Shown: positions 40,408-53,550 of the stretch, piece by piece | Numbering within the stretch: position 1 is the first letter of the stretch | How the letters are laid out: each line of letters opens with the position of its first letter | Assembly (NCBI GenBank): GCA_964006375.1 | Contig: OZ023265.1 | Span: 153,467,047-153,531,046 of the forward strand | Reading direction: 5' to 3' | DNA from: Tillus elongatus | Taxonomy: Eukaryota > Arthropoda > Insecta > Coleoptera > Cleridae | Length of the DNA stretch: 64,000 nt | Notes under the pieces: generated by a model | The model's input: only the letters and a program-made list of their open reading frames with translations | Told to the model about the DNA's origin: nothing | The model's database searches: none | Program-made: the position numbers and the translations under genes

Positions 40408-41240
40408 TCATCGTATCTCCCCTGGATCTAACTCGGCAAAAGCTTGCGTTATGCGTTGGATTAGTTCGTCTTTAGATTGGACATGCACCTCATTAACCTT
40501 GGACTTTATTATACTCCACATATAAAAATCACAAGGTGTCAAGTCCGGCGATCTTACTGGCCAGTGCCAAGGGCCGTTTCTGCCTATCCATCTGTCATCA
40601 AATATAGCATTCAACTGATCATACACACCTATGGTATTGTGCGCTGGAGCCCCGTCCATCTGGTACCAACAATTGAGTGATGAATTTACAGACAGACTCT
40701 CCACAAATGGCATCACCACTGTTCTCAGGATCTGAATATACTTCTCAGACGTGAGCGTGCCATCGTAAATATGAAAACACACTCGGTCGTCCATTATCAT
40801 GCAGAAAACATTACAACTAAATATCTGCTGGAAATTCCTAGTTCGTCTCATATGCAGATTTTCAGCTGCCCAGTAATGCTGATTTTTCATATTTCGCAAA
40901 CCCTCTCTGCCAAAGTTAGACTCATCAGTCCAGATTATTTTGCTCAAGAATGTAGGATCTTCCTGCACTCGTATCAGTAGGTGTTCGCAATAGTTTATCC
41001 GCATCTCGTAGTCGCTAACACGCAGGTGTTGCACGGGAATAAAAGAGAAATTATGCATTTTGTGCTTCTTCAATATTCGTTGAATGATCTAGTAAGGCAT
41101 GTTTAAGTCACTAGACGCATTTCTTATAGAATTTGTTGGCATTGCATGAAAGTATGCAATAAATGTGACTTGGCATGTTTCCTCATCTTCAAGTTTGCCT
41201 CTACAAATTACTCATCTTGATGTTATACTTCCATACCTTG
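40408..41240 (-). pseudogene. DD41D transposase, catalytic part open
   Basis: The frame 41073-40408 (221 codons) is uninterrupted and carries the full catalytic triad: IIWTDESNF, WYQMDGAPAHN and SPDLTPCDFYMW, with 41 residues between the second and third Asp. Sequence from 41074 to about 41240 continues the family (LKKH preceded by an in-frame stop at about 41085) but the N-terminal DNA-binding domain is largely gone. It differs strongly from the transposases at 34613, 54012 and 2271, so it represents another lineage. Confidence 0.8.
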
Positions 41241-42146
41241 AAAACTTTGATTGAAGTCTCTTGAACCGGTGTCTGTCCAAAGGTGCCGAGTTAGGAAACT
41301 TTTCATTGAATGTACGACATGCTCTTTCAATAATTCTATTGCAGTCACCGTGAATAATGAATATATTACTGTAGCGTATTGCACTTCCCATCGCGCCTTT
41401 AACAAAAGCAAGTTACTAATTTTACTGCTGTCACTAGATTAAACTATGTGTCAAATTTCAGTTTTCTCACCTGACATTGCAACAAAAGCCTCCTATTTCC
41501 ATAAACGCACTCATGTATAAATTCCAATATAGATTCCCCGTTGGAGTGGTGGATATCTCAGAAATTATGCTATTTAGGTATAGGACATAGTTAATAAAAG
41601 TTGTAGAGTTATGTATGTAAAATGCTTTGGAATAGAAATATATAGGGTGTTCCATTTGAAAAAATCAAGTTATACCCGCTTGAATTTCGATATTTTGTCA
41701 GGCTGTTATCGCACACCCTGTATAAAAAAATAGATTTTCATTCCAATAATTTTGCAAGACATAGTTACCAGCAATCTGTTGTCCAAAAATATATTTTCTA
41801 GATTTACACTTTACAAGGATATATCAAATTATAAAAAGAGCTGTGATAAGAAATATTTTTCAAAAATCGCCAATATTTCAAAAACTAATAACGCTAGGTG
41901 TAGAAAGTACTACATAAAATCTATCCCAAATTGGATCTTCTTTCTGAAAATGCAAAAATATACAGGGTGTTTCATTTAAAATAACGAAGTTGGTAGCGAC
42001 TTCCGGTATAACCGGAAGTGCTAGAGTAGTGCAACTATTTTAATCAGAATGGTAATATCGTATAATGGCCGAATCCAAATTTTCATCTGTCAAATCGGAT
42101 GAGAATGTCATAAACTTCTAATGAGCACTTCTCAGCAATCACCCTG

Positions 42147-43167
<1,021 letters not shown>

Positions 43168-43908
43168 CAAATTGATTCAATAAATTTTACCCACGAATAT
43201 GAAATCAACAATAAACTTCCTTTTCTAGATGCACCAGTTATTAAAAATAATGACTCGCTTGAATTGGATGTCTACAGGAAAGAAACTGCCACTATTAGTT
43301 ACATTCCAAACGACTCATATCATACGTTTACACAAAAAGCGGCTACTTTAAATTTCTTGGGAAATAGATTGATAAATTTTCCGTTAAGTAAAAGTAGATT
43401 TAATATAGAATCAAAGTACATAAAAAACGTGGCGAGGTATAACGGCTATTCGGATTGTCTAGTGGAAAAATTGGTTAACAAACACAGAACAAAGAAAATA
43501 ATACCTGAATGCACGACATTTAAGATAGATAAAATAGAGAAAAAATTTGTTTGTCTACCTTATGAGCCACGTATCACAAAGGGTTGGGAAAGTATTTTTA
43601 AGAAAGCCGATTAACATTTGACTCTTTCGACGAAATGTAATTTAAATTTTTTTTTGGGTAATAGGAAAGACAAAGACAAAGCCACAGAAATGTCGGATAT
43701 TTATGAGATAGGTTGGAAAGATTGTAATCTTAAATACGTGAGTCAAACCAACAGAAACATAGCCACCAGATTTCGTGAACATCTCGCACATTTACGATAT
43801 GGTAGACAAATCTTGTTTGGCAAAACATATATGGAATAATAATCACCACATTGACATGGAAATTTTGAAACTTGTCAAATATATTAGACATCAAACTATG
43901 CTTGACGC
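43168..43908 (+). pseudogene. Penelope-like element: RT end and GIY-YIG endonuclease
   Basis: Plus-strand relic. NFTHEYEINNKLPFLDAPV and VYRKETATISYI are the conserved region following the RT active site in Penelope-like elements. After a stop at 43612 the next frame carries IYEIGWKDCNLKYVSQT and RFREHLAHLRYGR, the GIY-YIG nuclease with its RxxEH helix. The usual CxxC-type pair has one Cys replaced by Trp, and the YVGQT motif has become YVSQT. The RT catalytic core lies outside or is lost. GIY-YIG nicks target DNA to prime reverse transcription. This copy is dead: stop, frame change and altered motif. Confidence 0.75.
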
Positions 43909-43917
43909 TTAGGAAAG

Positions 43918-44018
<101 letters not shown>

Positions 44019-44137
44019 AGATCGATTAAGAACAAAACACGTCATTGAACCGTGCGGCACTTTTGATTTCAAGCCATTTATTCTCACTTTGCATTTGACC
44101 AGCTTAGCACTCCTAATCTGTCAGCAGAATAATAAAG

Positions 44138-44691
44138 TATTGTCAATACTGTGTTGAATGTGCTAGAGAGGAGGTCATTGATGTAGAGAAGAAACAAAGT
44201 AGGGGCTAAAGCTGAACCTTGAGTGACTCCTGCATTAATTGGATACAGTTTAGAAGAATGGGCATCTACGACAACAGAAATGCTCCAGTTGGAGAGGAAA
44301 TTTGCTGTTCAGGTACAGAGTTTTGGTGGTAGGCCATAGGCTGGAAGTTTATTAGGCAGCGCTGCGTGCCAGACCTGGTCCAATGCTTTGGATATGTCTA
44401 GAGCGACAATCTGGGATTTACCGTATAGTTCCATAGATTTGTTCTAAAAATGGGTGACAAAGGAAAGGAGGTCGGCAGTTGAGCTGCGCTGACGGATTCC
44501 ATACTGCCTGTCGTGGATTAGACTGTGTTTTTCAAGAAATTTTAGTAATTCGGTGTTTCTATACTATTCCATCACTTTAGAGACGATTGAAATGAGAGAA
44601 ATATGCCTGTAGTTGCTAGGAAGCGCTTTGGATTCCTTCTTGGCGACGGGTTATACTCGAGCAGTTTTCCAGTTACTAGGGAATATGCCTC
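44138..44691 (-). pseudogene. YADD-clade LINE, RT fragment (downstream part)
   Basis: Minus-strand reverse transcriptase relic. Read from the right: GIFPSNWKTARV (44690), SNYRHISLISIVSKVME, DRQYGIRQRSSTADLLS, IVALDISKALDQVWH and APTLFLLYINDLLSS. It ends at 44138 before the YADD box. Several stops are present. It is the same family as the plus-strand copy at 49916-51350. The upstream part of the same gene lies at 46835-46935, separated by an inserted transposon. Confidence 0.8.
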
Positions 44692-46834
44692 CCCAAGCAA
44701 CATTTAAAGTCAAATTGACGTAAAATCGCCCTACCAATAGGTCGGCGACCAAATCACCACAGGTCATTTTCAAGTAAAATTTAAGTGTATATTACCAATG
44801 TGGGGAATAAAGTCAAAGTAATATGGAAGTCGATAATAGGTCCAGCAAGGCGTTTCGGCCAAGGCGTTTTAGTTATATTTAGGGCATTTTCATTCAACAT
44901 TGGGCCAATGGACGTAATATATTGGTAAATATGTGCAACACTTTACTTGAATCTGACATCTAGGCGCCGAGTGCTGTGACGTTCTTAACAATGAACTACG
45001 CATGGGACATCATTCGGTTCTGCAGGAACTGTGGTTATTTATGTATAAACAAACAGTAGAGTAGTAGAGATATTGTCCATCTTTATTAAAAAATGACATC
45101 TTGAATGATCAAAGAACTTACTTCAAATATTTGCAACAATGATAAAGGTGATTCGCACTGTATAAAGAAAAAAACCACTGCGGTTATGTTTTTTTCTGTT
45201 AACATGATGATGATACTTCGATAGAACTCGAGCGCCCTTGTAAAAGATAAAATTAGTGAAAATAAAAAATTATTAAAAATTCTTGAAATTCTGATTTTGG
45301 AGGATTGGTGATGTAAACAACACAAAACTATCTTGTCGTCACGGTATACAATCATTATTTAATGTTTTTTCGAACTAAAATTTGATTGCACTATATTCAA
45401 TAAAATATTATTTTTCATTTTCCAATACAATCAAGATGGATACCGCAAAGTTAATTTAATATGGCTGCCCTTCTAACATTATTGACCTGAAAGTTAATTT
45501 TGCCCTATTTTTTACCTATAAGTCACAATTCCTAATGACAGGGCAAACTAACCAAACTTTGAAGGCATTTTGTCCTATTATGGGAATTTCAACTATATGG
45601 TAAACGAATTATGTTTGAATTTATTAGAAATGAAACATTTTCGTGTATAGAAATATATATTACTTATATCCGTGCATAGCGGAGAGACATATAGGAATGA
45701 TTATACAGCGTTTTTGGTCTTTGATTCCATAATATATAAACATTAATAGAAAATAGAAACAAAATAAAATAAGTAAATAAACATAAACATGACAGCTGAC
45801 CGTGTTGCCAATACTTCACTCCATTTGGCATGAAAAGGAATGTATTATATTGAAGAGGGAAACGTGCTGATTTGATACCAGCATAGAATTGAAATTCAGT
45901 TTTACTTTCATATACCTAGTAATAGTGGCCGATAAAGTTGTCATACTTTTTTTAGAATTGAAAAATGAGTTCTTCATTTGATGTAAGCCACTTTGAATGA
46001 TCAGCATCTATCACTATTTTTCTGTGAGCATTCTTTACTACTCTATAATAGTTTGTAGTATGTCTGTAAACTTTTATTGGTTTCAAAGGGGGCATCGTAA
46101 CACTATATTTGTTACTGGTGCACGCACATTAACAACAAGAATAAACTTTTATTGATGAAGTTTATCAACTGACACACCTTTAAGATTCACAAATGTATTT
46201 CACTGATGTACACTTTGAACTTTGAGGACAATTTTTATTTCAAATCAGATTTTATGGGTATTTTCAGCTTGAAGGTAGGCAATTTGACTTGGAAGACCAT
46301 TTCTGCAGTAATTATGACTTTATAGCCGATCAGAAAGCCATTTTAGGTTAGCTCAGTGCCCAAAATATTTCCTGTGCTGTATTGCAATGAAATTGGTAAT
46401 ATATATGTAAGTTGGACTTCATAAGAAGACCTCCAATTTACTATATCACAGAGACATATTGCAGGTTAATATTAGGTAATAAATTACCTTAAAGTAGGCA
46501 TTTCAGGTATCTGGGCTGGGTAGTCGATTTTCAGTCCAATTTAGGGCACACTTCGACCTAAAAATTACCAACTCTGGAATTGAAACACAAAAGTATATTC
46601 AAGTATATTTTATGAGTAAAATTAAACCAATTTTTTCCCAATTTAGTTACTTGTAAGTTACTGACTTTGGAGTAATTTTAATAGTCAAAAATAAGCTAGT
46701 TCGGTGCCGCATTTCCAAATTTGTAGTAATTATGACAATCAAGGCAACATTTTAGTCAATTATTACTAAATTACAACTTGATTAGGTTATTTGGACTCGA
46801 GTGCTGGTTAACATGGCTTAATTTGTTGCTTGGG
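44692..46834. mobile_element. 2.14-kb non-coding DNA transposon with CCCAAGCAACA termini
   Basis: An exact 11-bp terminal inverted repeat, CCCAAGCAACA at 44692 and TGTTGCTTGGG ending at 46834, bounds the insert. Removing it rejoins the LINE reading frame (TYYNR to GIFPSNW) if a 2-bp direct duplication (TC on the plus strand) is allowed. The insertion is therefore defined to the base by the interrupted gene. No convincing open frame lies inside, so the element is non-autonomous. I do not recognise the superfamily. Confidence 0.75.
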
Positions 46835-46935
46835 TCTATTGTAATATGTCTGAAACAGACGAGTCAGGACAGGAGCAAGTTCTGGTGCGCATTTTTTGAG
46901 AACAATTACTGGGATGTCGTCAAAGCCAGAGGCTT
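46835..46935 (-). pseudogene. YADD-clade LINE, RT fragment (upstream part)
   Basis: Minus-strand frame DTRKASGFDDIPVIVLKK through LAPVLTRLFQTYYNR, the region preceding RT motif 1. It continues directly into the fragment at 44691 once the DNA transposon is removed. Its 5' side is cut by an (AT)n tract. Confidence 0.75.
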
Positions 46936-46951
46936 TCCTGGTATCAAGAGA

Positions 46952-46952
<1 letters not shown>

Positions 46953-47037
<85 letters not shown>
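46953..47037. repeat. (AT)n tract
   Basis: About 85 bases of AT dinucleotide at the 5' edge of the split LINE. Confidence 0.9.
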
Positions 47038-47039
<2 letters not shown>

Positions 47040-47344
47040 GTAAATGTGAGGAGATTGTAAACACACTGAGTTTAAGAACTCAACGATGTGCTTGCGAAGA
47101 AAGATTACTTCAACGTATGTTAATAACCATCTTAATAACAACAAGCCATATACTCTCTCTAAAGGTCAGATATAATTTACACATATAAATAAATAAATCT
47201 GCTCTTGACGCTTGCATATCTACTAAACATGAAAAATAAGAACAAGTACAAATGTTCCGGAAAACTTGCATATTGGGCACATTCTTAGTACACAACCTTG
47301 CTGCTGCATTTTCATCGACGTTGCCTTAATATCCTGATATATAA
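47038..47344. other. No recognised feature
   Basis: Nothing recognised. Confidence 0.4.
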
Positions 47345-48589
47345 ACTACGCGTCAATTGAAGTGCAACACCTTAAATTATGGATGATGTTTGATCGTTCG
47401 TAGCTCAAAATAAAGCTCACCGAATCTGCTCTAATTTTCACAAGTTGACAGATGTTTTTTGGGGCTTCTGACTGGTAGACAAAAACAAAATTTGCACTTA
47501 CGTGCTACAAGATACACGGTGGAATATAAGTAAATATTTTTAAAGCTACATTTCAAACAGTGGCTATTAGTGTACGAGGAGAGTTATATACGCTTTTGGT
47601 ATGCAATTAATAGAAATATACCTTGATACCTCGGGACGTTTTCGAGATTTTATTAATATCACAGCCCACTACATTTTTATAATAAATTTTGCATTTTAAG
47701 TCAAAATCACCCTAAGTAAAAATGCAAGCAAACCCCATTGGTCGATGAGGCGGATTAAGTTCGCTTTTGGCACTTAGTTTAGCAGAATGTTTCTATACCT
47801 CAGGACCTTCTTAAGATTTTCTTCATATCGCGATCCACTACGCTGCTGTCATCACTTTTGCCTTTGAGGTCAAATTAGACGCTTAACCACATTGTTTTTT
47901 TGCAGAACGAGGACTTGAATAGTCAAGCAGTTGAGTTACGCAAATTTTTCGTATACAATTTAGAATACCTTAATACCTAAGGATGTTTTCGAGATTTAAT
48001 TAATATCGCAGCCTACTATGTTTATGTCATCAATTTTCTCTCTTTATTTTTTTTAAATTATTGGTCGACGGGGAGGTTTACGCTGATTTCTGGTATTCCG
48101 TTCTGAAAAACATCTCTATACCTCGTGGCATTTTTGAGATTATGTTGATATCGCATTCGACTACGTTGCTCTAAGCAAATTTGCTTTCTAACTTTCTCTC
48201 AAAACAGTGTGTAGTTGGGAATCAATGCTTCAATGCTTAGGGATGGTTCTGATACTTAGTTGATATCGCAGCCTCCTAGGTTGATATAATTAATTTTGGA
48301 TTATAGGTAAAACTTTCAATCAGCAACAATGCAAGCGGACCCATTGATCTAGGAGGTTAGTTACGTTGTTTCATGATTTGCATAGCAACCAATTTCGTTG
48401 CGAATGGCAACAATCAGGTTTGACATTTTACATTTACATATGCTGCAAATTTGTAGCTTATAATTTTATTTACAGTAAAAATATGGTACAGCTTCGGTTA
48501 TTGCCTCACGAAATGGAAAATATTTTAAGGTAACAAAATTTAGTATTAATTTAAAAAAAATCTGAAATATCGATAGATTTATTATGCAG

Positions 48590-49564
48590 TTTCAGGTTAA
48601 GGAGACAAGGTTGGTCGTATAGACACATAGCCGACATTTATTCCAAATTCCAGTCGACAATTAAGATGGTGATAGACCGTGTTGTGAATACCGGCCACTC
48701 TCAATACAGGCATGGAGGTGGCAGAGGAAGGGTTACTGCTAGGCGAGATGACCACAGAATTACAATAACAGTACTCAGGAAAAGAAAGGCAATTTCCTCA
48801 GAAATCAAATCAATTGTGGGAATTGCAGCTTCGAAGTCGACAATACGCAGTCGACTCCATCCAGAAATTTTAGAACCAGACGACGAGCGACATGCCCACT
48901 CTTAAAAAACATATACCGCACTGGGCGCCGAAACTGGGCCAACCAACACAGCTACTGGAGAGTAGTACAATAGCGAAGATGTTTGTTTGTTGATGAATCA
49001 AGTCTCACCTTGTATCGAAACGATGGGCGTGTGTTGGTATGGAATGAAACTGGTGAGCGGTATAACGAAGAACGTATGGAAGTACGAGAGGCTTTCGTTG
49101 GAGGTGGAGTGACAGTATGTGGTGGTATAAGTCGGAATTGACGAACTGCCTTAGTAATATTGATGAGGGAATGTATGAATGGAGAAATGTATCGAGATTT
49201 GTATGTGAGATACATTGTCATTCCCTATTCCATTAATTTTGGTAACAATTTTATGTTAGTCGATGATAATGCTCGTCCTCATCGAGCCCGAGTCGTTACG
49301 GATATGCTTAGGACGAACAATATAGCTAGAATGTAGTGACCTGCGAGATCACTTGATATAAATCCGATTGAGCATATATTGAGTCGGATCAAATTAAAAT
49401 TAAGTGAGCGAGAAAGTGGTTTCCGTGACTTGTATGTATTGGCTACTACGATTGAGCAGGAGTAGGAAGCGACTCCCCGGGATTTGTTGAGAAGATTGGT
49501 GGATAGCATGCTCAGACGAGTGGCAGATCTGATCAGCAATCGTGGTGGACCTACAAGATACTGA
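48590..49564 (+). pseudogene. Tc1-type DD34E transposase, multiple lesions
   Basis: N-terminal helix-turn-helix region (LRRQGWSYRHIADIYSKF), then GGRGRVTARRDD and a second HTH (KSTIRSRLH). Catalytic region: CLFVDESSLTL (about 48985), LVDDNARPHRA (about 49265) and DINPIEHI (about 49370). There are 34 residues between the second Asp and the Glu, which is diagnostic for Tc1. Frameshift near 48910 and stops at about 49138, 49335 and 49465 inactivate it. It would have excised and inserted the element at TA. Confidence 0.8.
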
Positions 49565-49915
49565 TTTTTACGTTTCTTCATATACTATGGGGTTATTTAT
49601 TCATTCATTAACTATGTGTTAGTCATCTCTTGTGTATTGAATAAAATAAACGTTTTTCTACTGACATGTTAGTTTTACTACTAGGGAGCAAAATTTATAA
49701 TACCAACGTGGTAGGCTACGATATCAACAAAATCTCAGAAACGTCCCGAAGTAATGAAGGTTTCTCAATTGCATACCCAAAATTCACCTGAGCCAAATCC
49801 TCCACTATTGTGATGCGCGTTTTGCGAGACAGTTAGGAGGCAAATTTGCTGACAGCAATTGAATGCGATAAATGAAATTTCAAAAATGCCACGAGGTATA
49901 GATATGTTTTTCATA

Positions 49916-51350
49916 ATGGAATACGAGTACAACCTATCCCCAAGAAATGATCCAAAGCGCTTCCTAGCAACTACAGGCCTATTTCTCGCCTTTCAGTCGT
50001 CTCTAAAGTGATGGAAAAGTACATAAACACCGAATTACTAAAATTTCTTGAAAAACACAGTCTAGTCCACGACAGGCAGTATGGATTCCGTCAGCGCAGA
50101 TCAACTGCAGACCTCCTTTCCTTTGTCGCTCATTCTTGGAACAAGTTTATGGAACTACACGGCAAATCCCAGATTGTCGCTCTAGACATATCCAAAGCAT
50201 TCGACCAGGTCTGGCACGCAGCGCTGCTTAATAAACTACCGGCCTATGGCCCACCACCAAAATTCTGTACGTGGACAGCAAATTTCCTATCAAACCGGAG
50301 CATTTCTGTTGTCGTAGATGGCCATTCCTCTAAACGGTATCTAAGTAATGAAGGAGTTCCTCAAGGTTCAGCTTTAGCCCCTACTTTGTTTCTTCTCCAC
50401 ATCAATGACCTCCTCTCTAGCACATCCAACCCAGTTCACAGTTACGCGGACGACAGCACCCTCCACTGCAATATACATTATTCTAAGCCTCTCTTTAGCC
50501 CAACTAGATGAGGATCGCAGTCTCATGGAGGGTTCCATCTCCGTGGATCTCCAAAAAATATTAGACTGGGGAAGTAGAAATCTTGTACAATTCAACCCCA
50601 CCAAATCACAGTCTTGCTTTCTTTCTCATAAGAGATACGCCAGTCATAGACCCATCACAATGAACAACCAAGTTATTCAAAGTAATGGGTCCTTTTCTCT
50701 TGTTGGCATTTCTGTGGAGAGAAATCTTAATTGGCACCAACATGTCACATCAATTGCAGAAGCGGCTGCTAAGAAATTAGGTTTTCTCTTCCGGGCTCGC
50801 AAATACTTTTCACCAGCTAATCTCTATACCTTATGTACTTCACAAATAAGGCCAAACCTCGAATACTGCTCCCAGATCTGGGGTGCAGCTGCCGCTTCTA
50901 CACTCGCTATCTTGGACTCCATTTAAAAGAGAGCTATACGTCTCATCGGTGACCCTACCCTTACCCAAAGGCTGCCATCCGTTGCTCATCGACGTGCCGT
51001 TGGTGACCTCTCTGTCTTTTATAGATATCTGCACGGGCACTGCTCAGAGGAGCTTTCCTCCATAGTTCCCCCACCTGCTGCCCCCAACAGATCCACCAAG
51101 GGAACAGAGCGAATGCACCCTTTTACAGGCCAGGTCACCAAACATAGAACATCTTGTTATGCTTGCTCTTTTGTCCCGAGGACTTCCAAGTTGTGAAATT
51201 CCTTGCCGGCACATGTTTTTCCGTCTCCTCCGAACCTTCAAGTCCAGAATTAACAAGCTGCCTCTTTCCTCCTTGTCAACACCCACGGTATGATAGTATT
51301 TAGGCTGTAAGCCCTCGTGGTGTGTTGTTGAAATTAAAAAAAAAATACCA
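49916..51350 (+). mobile_element. YADD-clade LINE, 5'-truncated, inserted in Tc1 arm
   Basis: Starts abruptly at 49916 within the region before RT motif 1 and ends in an A-run at 51341-51350 after GTAAGCCCTCGTGG. It interrupts the right arm of the Tc1-like element, which resumes at 51395, so it is younger than that element. Same family as the minus-strand copy at 44138-46935. Confidence 0.8.
50008..51290 (+). pseudogene. LINE reverse transcriptase and C-terminal region
   Basis: Frame 50008-50511 holds DRQYGFRQRRSTADLLS, VALDISKAFDQVWH (first Asp), EGVPQGSALAPTLFLLHIND and HSYADDSTLH (catalytic pair). A frameshift near 50490 passes to the frame 50500-50926 with KSQSCFLSHK, VGISVERNLNWHQH and LYTLCTSQIRPNLEYCSQIW. 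A stop at 50924 and further shifts break the tail (ERMHPF, CSFVPRTSKL). No RNase H domain is seen. Clade not determined. Confidence 0.8.
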
Positions 51351-51440
51351 AAAAACCAGCCTTGACTAATGGTTTAAAAAAAGATGGGAAAAAATTATGA
51401 TATAAACGTAGTGGGCTGCGATATTAATGAAATCTCGCAA

Positions 51441-51779
51441 TTTTAGTTTTTAATCGTTTATAATATTTCAGTCTCTGGTGACGCTAACTTTGTGAGTGAA
51501 ACGATCGATAGGTCTTTTAAAATAGTGCTGCAAATTGAGTCATGATTCAAAGTGTCAACTTTTGCATGGGATTGTATTTAGAAGCATAGAATCTATCCGT
51601 TTTCCTTCGAATGCATTACGGTTTGCAAAATGGTAACAGTGGGCATTGAATTTGGAACAAAGTATCTATTTACTTTGTCATGAACAAATATAACCTTACT
51701 TAAATACAACTCAATTTTGTTTCATATAGTTGAAATTTGAAAATGTATCCCCATCTCAGCGTATTTAGCAAGAATGTAC
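51441..51779. other. No recognised feature
   Basis: AT-rich DNA beyond the truncated Tc1 arm. Nothing recognised. Confidence 0.4.
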
Positions 51780-52130
51780 GGTGGTGTAGGTAGAGATAGT
51801 AGTGTCTATCCAACATCGAGTTGGCTCTAATAAACAAGGAAGCATCGGCTGGCTCTAGAGGCAGGTGGTGCGGTTACCAGAGCGCTCAAACAGACACGGC
51901 GGCATACCCGCTCGTAAATTCCGTCTTTCTTACGGCCCTTGCGACCTCTAATTCCTCCCATGTGACGCACGACGTGTGCTTTATGTGCTTGCGTGAGTGC
52001 TCGACCCGCCACCGACTATGTGTCCGCAATTGATTCACCCTCTCACCCCTAACACAACCCCGAACCCACTAGGATAAGTCTTGAACATTCGCCGACGACT
52101 GCCTGCTGGTTGCTATCTCACAACTTTATA
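51780..52130. other. GC-rich island of unknown nature
   Basis: About 350 bases near half GC with many CpG steps (for example GTGACGCACGACG and GACCCGCCACCG), in strong contrast to the AT-rich surroundings. Frames of 70 and 61 codons on opposite strands show no recognisable domain. Possibilities are a host promoter or exon, or a GC-rich repeat fragment. Confidence 0.4.
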
Positions 52131-52935
52131 CTCACCTGATGATGTATTTATAATTCATGCAGAAAGAAGGAACTTAACCCCTATTTGGTCTGGAATTTAC
52201 TATGCTAAAATACGATGTCTGGCAGAAAAAAAAATTGGCTCTGAAACTTTGTGGCTATAGACATCATAAACCGATAGTGTACGTGCTTGTAAATGTTGTC
52301 ACGATATGCGGTCACTTAGAAATATAATAGATTTCATAAGAGTTAATTTATTAACGAATTTTCGTAAAATAAATGCACGTAAAGTCGCTAAGATTTGTCA
52401 GATTCAATTTTTTTTAAAGGGGTTAATCGAAGCCCATAGAGTTTATATTTAGGGACAGTTACAGTTTGAAGCCGTTTTAGGATTAAGGTTTTGGGAAGAT
52501 CAGACGAACGTACTACTCTAAGAGGCCTCAACTTGGCAAATCCCTAGAGTGGCGGATAAATGCAGGTTATGTCATTGTAGTTCTTTTTCGGGGTCTCGAA
52601 CTGCCTAACCGCCAGCTCGCACTCGAAATCGTCTTTATGGTTGCTGTGTGTTCAACCCTACATCTCTCTCACATTTTCTTTATCTCCATTTTGTACCTTT
52701 TTAAATATGATTTTGGAAAGTATTTAAAAAGGAGGATAATGTTTTAAAGATAGACGTAGGTACTACTTGCCTGGCTTTAAAATTGTTTGTTCCTCTATAA
52801 TCAATTCCGCCACTTTACGGCATCATCAAATAGAAGAAAATTGAATTGTTTAAATACATTCATGACAGCTACAAATTAAAACTAGTTCTTTTGTTATATT
52901 ATGTTTTGATCAAATATTTATTTAGAATAAAATAA
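52131..52935. other. Mostly unassigned
   Basis: Contains a fragment (52535-52565, CTAGAGTGGCGGATAAA) related to the duplicated unit at 30591-30730. Otherwise nothing recognised. Confidence 0.4.
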
Positions 52936-53253
52936 AAAGTGTTGACGCAGTAAGTGCGGTATGGAAGTGAATTTTCATACAAATATTTTTAATAGCACAT
53001 ATGTCCCGTTAAACAAAGCAAGCATCAATTTAATTACCAGTACAACATATACAGTAGAAAGAATATACGATATTTAATCAAAATAACTTATTGTTTAAAT
53101 ATGTTTAAAAATTTTTAGAAAATAAACTTTAAATACTTCCGAGAAAACTGGTTTCCTAGCCATCAAACCTTAGGTTAAGAGCAAATTGAGTTATTGAAGT
53201 TTGAAGCATTTAATGAAAATTCGCTACCAAAACGCACTTACTGCCTACTGATT
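52936..53253 (+). mobile_element. ~310-bp hairpin family, complete copy
   Basis: Plus-oriented module at 52942 (GACGCAGTAAGTGCGG) and inverted module ending at about 53250 (AACGCACTTACTGC), each followed inward by GAATTTTCAT or its inverse. The interior matches 33200-33520 inverted. This is one of the clearest complete copies and shows that the family has the hairpin at both ends. Confidence 0.8.
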
Positions 53254-53478
53254 TTTTTAAATTACAAACATGCATCATATTTCGATAAACAATGCAATCA
53301 TATAAGGGAGTTTGAAAAAACAATTTAGGTATCACCAACGACTTTTGGGGCAGTCTGTAATTGTCAAAATAATTTTATAAGATGCAGCTCAAGAGACCCT
53401 ATAAATAACGTAAACAATTTTTTCTCATATCTTGTATGGTAACAATTATATTGAGCTTTACCGTAGAAATACGTCACC

Positions 53479-53479
<1 letters not shown>
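53254..53479 (-). repeat. Tail of microsatellite element
   Basis: Matches 31666-31880 and 58640-58800 (ATCACCAACGACTTTTGGGGC; AAGATGCAGCTCAAGA). It ends with TCACCCTGTA next to the AT tract, which may be an ITm-type terminus. Confidence 0.55.

Positions 53480-53547
<68 letters not shown>
53480..53547. repeat. (AT)n tract at left end of DD41D element
   Basis: Sixty-eight bases of AT dinucleotide ending at the GAGTGGCGCATTG terminus. Confidence 0.9.

Positions 53548-53550
<3 letters not shown>

Larger units (their letters stand above)
47345..51440 (+). mobile_element. Tc1-like (DD34E) element with long repetitive TIRs
   Basis: The left arm (about 47345-48480) and the right arm (49680-49915, resuming 51395-51434) are inverted copies. 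Within the left arm the phrase CGTTTTCGAGATTTTATTAATATCGCAG, or variants, recurs near 47640, 47815, 47985, 48130 and 48240, so each TIR consists of diverged subrepeats of roughly 105-170 bases. The transposase lies between the arms. The right arm is interrupted by a LINE insertion and then truncated, so its terminus is missing. The exact left end is uncertain. Confidence 0.65.
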
